NCBI GenBank assembly: GCA_035532115.1
Contig: DATKRO010000099.1
Coordinates: 1-64,000 of the forward strand
DNA: 64,000 nucleotides
DNA from: Acaudatibacter sp035532115
GTDB taxonomy: Bacteria > Pseudomonadota > Alphaproteobacteria > Caulobacterales > Caulobacteraceae
Direction: 5' to 3'
The notes under the pieces are model-generated. The model was not told the DNA's origin and ran no database searches. It saw only the letters and a program-made list of their open reading frames with translations. Both the position numbers and the translations under genes were made by a program. Positions 62,077 to 64,000 of this stretch are shown piece by piece (the first letter of the stretch is position 1; every line of letters begins with the position of its first letter).

Positions 62077-64000
62077 ATGACCCGAATCGCCTCGGTCCTC
62101 ATTCCCATGCCTCTGCCCGAGGCGTTCGACTACGCCGAGCCGCAGGGGGTGACCCTGAGCCTCGGCCAGATCGTCGCCGTGCCCCTGGGGCCGCGGCTGG
62201 TGCAGGGCGTGGTGACGGCGCTGCGCGACGCAGCGGGCGGCAATCGCCCGCTGAAGGCCATCGCCGGGCTGGTCGAGGCGCCGCCCTTGCCGCCGGAGAG
62301 CCTCGCCTTCGTCGACTGGTCGGGGCGCTACGCGGCCGATCCGGGCGGAGCGCCGCTGGCGATCGCGTTGCGCGGCGTGCGCACGCCGAAGCCGAAACCG
62401 GAACGCGTGCTCGTGCTGACCGGCAAGGCGCCGTCGCGCCCGACGCCGGCCAGGGCCAAGGTGATCGCCGCCGCGCGAGGCGCGGAGCTGGCGCCCGCCG
62501 CGCTGGCCCGCGCCGCCGGAGTCGGCGCCGGGGTCGTGGCGAGCCTCGTGGCCGACGGCGTTCTGGCCGAGGAGCTGCGCGAAACCCCGGTGGACTTCGC
62601 AGCGCCGGATCTGGCCCGCAGCGGGGCCAGGCTCAATCCGAGCCAGGCCGCGGCGCTGGCCGAACTGACGGGGCTGGTCCAAGCTGGCGGCTTCTCCGTG
62701 GCTCTCCTCGACGGCGTGACGGGCTCGGGCAAGACCGAGGTCTATCTGGAGGCGATGGCGGCGGCTCTGGGCCGCGACCCGCAGGCCCAGGCCCTGGTGC
62801 TCCTGCCCGAGATCGCCCTGACCCAGGCGGCGGTCGCCCGCATCGCCGCGCGCTTCGGCGCGCCGCCGGCCGAGTGGCACTCGGGGCTGGGGGCGCCGAT
62901 GCGCCGCCGCGTCTGGGAAGCGGCCGCCACCGGCAAGTGCCGCATCGTGGTGGGGGCGCGCTCGGCATTGTTCCTGCCGTTTCGCACCCTGCGGCTCATC
63001 GTCGTCGACGAGGAGCACGACGGCTCCTACAAGCAGGAGGACGGCTTCATCTATCAGGCGCGCGACCTGGCGGTGGCGCGGGGCAAGATCGGCGAGGCTC
63101 CGGTGGTGCTGGCCTCGGCGACCCCGTCGCTGGAAACCCTGTGGAACGCCGAGACCGGCCGCTATCGCTGGCTGAGGCTGAAGAGCCGCGCCGGCGGCGC
63201 CGCCCTGCCGGCCCTGCAACTGGTCGACCTGCGCCTCGAGCCTCCCGAGAACGGCCGCTGGCTGTCGCCGCCCCTGGTGGCGGCGATGCGCGAGACCTTG
63301 AGCCGGGGCGAGCAGGTGCTGCTCTTCCTCAACCGGCGCGGCTATGCGCCGCTGGTGCTCTGCCGGGCCTGCGGCGAGCGGCTGCGCGCCCCCGACACCG
63401 ATTCATGGCTGGTCGAACACCGCTATTCGGGCCGGCTCGTCTGCCACCGGACCGGGTTTTCCATGAAGAAGCCGGACCACTGCCCCGCCTGCGCCGCCGA
63501 GGCGAGCCTGGTCTCGGTCGGTCCGGGCGTGGAGCGGGTCGAGGAGGAGGCCAAGGCGCGCTTTCCCGCCGCCCGCGTCGCCGTGTTCTCCTCCGACACG
63601 GCGCCCAGCGCCGAGGCGGCGCGGGCGCTGATCGGCGCCATGAGCGCCGGGGAGATCGACATCCTGGTGGCGACGCAAGGCGCCGCCAAGGGGCACGACT
63701 TTCCGGGCCTGACGCTCGTGGGCGTCGTGGACGCCGATCTCGGCCTGCGCGGCGGCGACCTGCGCGCGGCCGAGCGCACCTTCCAGCTGATCGAGCAGGT
63801 GGCGGGCCGGGCCGGCCGGCGCGCGCGTCCGGGCCGGGCGCTGATCCAGTCGTGGGCGCCGGAGCATCCGGTGATGCAGGCGCTGGCGGCGCGCGATCGC
63901 GACGCCTTCGTCGCCGTCGAGATGGGCGAGCGCGAGGCGGCCGGCCTGCCGCCGTTCGGCCGGCTGGGCGCGGTGATCGTCTCCGGTCCCGACGCCGCCG
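62077..64000 (+). CDS. priA: Primosomal protein N' (replication restart helicase), 3' end outside window
   Basis: This 3'-to-5' superfamily 2 helicase reloads DnaB at broken forks. The window holds the first 641 codons, with no stop. The 3' DNA-binding domain starts MTRIASVLIPMPLPEAFDY. Walker A is VTGSGKTEVYLE, the DEAH box is VVDEEHDGSYKQEDGF, and later motifs are LFLNRRGYAPL, ATQGAAKGHDFPG and EQVAGRAGRR. The zinc region is unusual: Cys429 and Cys432, then Ala438 and Thr441 where a CPxC pair is expected. Cys456 follows with Thr459 instead of Cys, and Cys469 and Cys472 are kept. One of the two zinc sites is therefore lost, while the other is intact. Helicase motifs are all present. Confidence 0.95.
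   Translation, partial: MTRIASVLIPMPLPEAFDYAEPQGVTLSLGQIVAVPLGPRLVQGVVTALRDAAGGNRPLKAIAGLVEAPPLPPESLAFVDWSGRYAADPGGAPLAIALRGVRTPKPKPERVLVLTGKAPSRPTPARAKVIAAARGAELAPAALARAAGVGAGVVASLVADGVLAEELRETPVDFAAPDLARSGARLNPSQAAALAELTGLVQAGGFSVALLDGVTGSGKTEVYLEAMAAALGRDPQAQALVLLPEIALTQAAVARIAARFGAPPAEWHSGLGAPMRRRVWEAAATGKCRIVVGARSALFLPFRTLRLIVVDEEHDGSYKQEDGFIYQARDLAVARGKIGEAPVVLASATPSLETLWNAETGRYRWLRLKSRAGGAALPALQLVDLRLEPPENGRWLSPPLVAAMRETLSRGEQVLLFLNRRGYAPLVLCRACGERLRAPDTDSWLVEHRYSGRLVCHRTGFSMKKPDHCPACAAEASLVSVGPGVERVEEEAKARFPAARVAVFSSDTAPSAEAARALIGAMSAGEIDILVATQGAAKGHDFPGLTLVGVVDADLGLRGGDLRAAERTFQLIEQVAGRAGRRARPGRALIQSWAPEHPVMQALAARDRDAFVAVEMGEREAAGLPPFGRLGAVIVSGPDAA

Overview
The window is about 70% G+C, densely packed chromosomal DNA from an alphaproteobacterium, most likely of the Caulobacterales (Caulobacter/Phenylobacterium type). 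Three things point there: the gene order sucC–sucD–sucA–sucB–lpd followed by xerC, a DUF484 gene and priA; a conserved alphaproteobacterial run of comF, grxC, a nitrilase and a DUF1178 gene; and the general gene style. The genus is an inference from gene content, not from a marker gene. I see no rRNA, tRNA, CRISPR array, transposase or prophage.

Layout. 1–7.7 kb is an envelope-glycan region. A four-gene minus-strand operon (nucleotidyltransferase, two NAD-dependent sugar-nucleotide enzymes, a WaaG-like glycosyltransferase) lies beside a second glycosyltransferase cut by the window edge. An isochorismatase-like hydrolase, a single-domain response regulator and a ManC-type guanylyltransferase follow. 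7.7–12.5 kb holds a large secreted beta-propeller/phosphoesterase protein, an alpha/beta hydrolase and a repeat-rich 760-base gap. 12.5–16.5 kb is a polyprenyl-sugar module (GT2–GtrA fusion, GT39-like membrane transferase) meeting a divergent Mpl-like Mur ligase tail to tail. 16.6–20.5 kb is a plus-strand run of MoxR ATPase, CoxE-like VWA protein, acyl carrier protein and ketosynthase. 20.6–26.3 kb holds an SDR gene with its divergent MmyB-type regulator, a CYP153-type cytochrome P450, and an ECF42-type sigma factor module with its DGPF/YCII partner.

26.4–35.9 kb is mixed housekeeping: GST, argJ, an MDR oxidoreductase, mutT, a Flp-type pilin, a methyltransferase, comF, grxC, a nitrilase, DUF1178, a TMEM175-like channel and a GNAT. 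35.9–40.4 kb has an acyl-CoA synthetase downstream of an ABC exporter (one ATPase, two permeases). 40.7–44.1 kb is a minus-strand group: phytanoyl-CoA dioxygenase-like protein, HEAT-repeat protein, an unknown, a ClpX-type zinc finger joined to a helix-turn-helix, and a pentapeptide protein. 44.4–47.7 kb has ThpR, DUF2237, a CitE-like lyase, an unknown and a threonine-aldolase-like enzyme.

47.8–58.4 kb encodes the second half of the TCA cycle: succinyl-CoA ligase and the complete 2-oxoglutarate dehydrogenase complex. It is interrupted by two unknown secreted-protein genes and by a VapBC toxin–antitoxin pair that carries its own perfect palindrome. The window ends with an esterase, xerC, DUF484, a small kinase-like protein and priA, which runs off the end.

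The main things worth a second look are three copies of a 24-base palindromic element at 12.1–12.4 kb; two copies of a roughly 200-base repeat with inverted ends, each placed just after a stop codon; a PriA that has lost one of its two zinc sites; the MoxR/VWA/ACP/ketosynthase set behind a 21-base palindrome; the ClpX-finger–HTH protein; and a low-G+C tract inside mutT.
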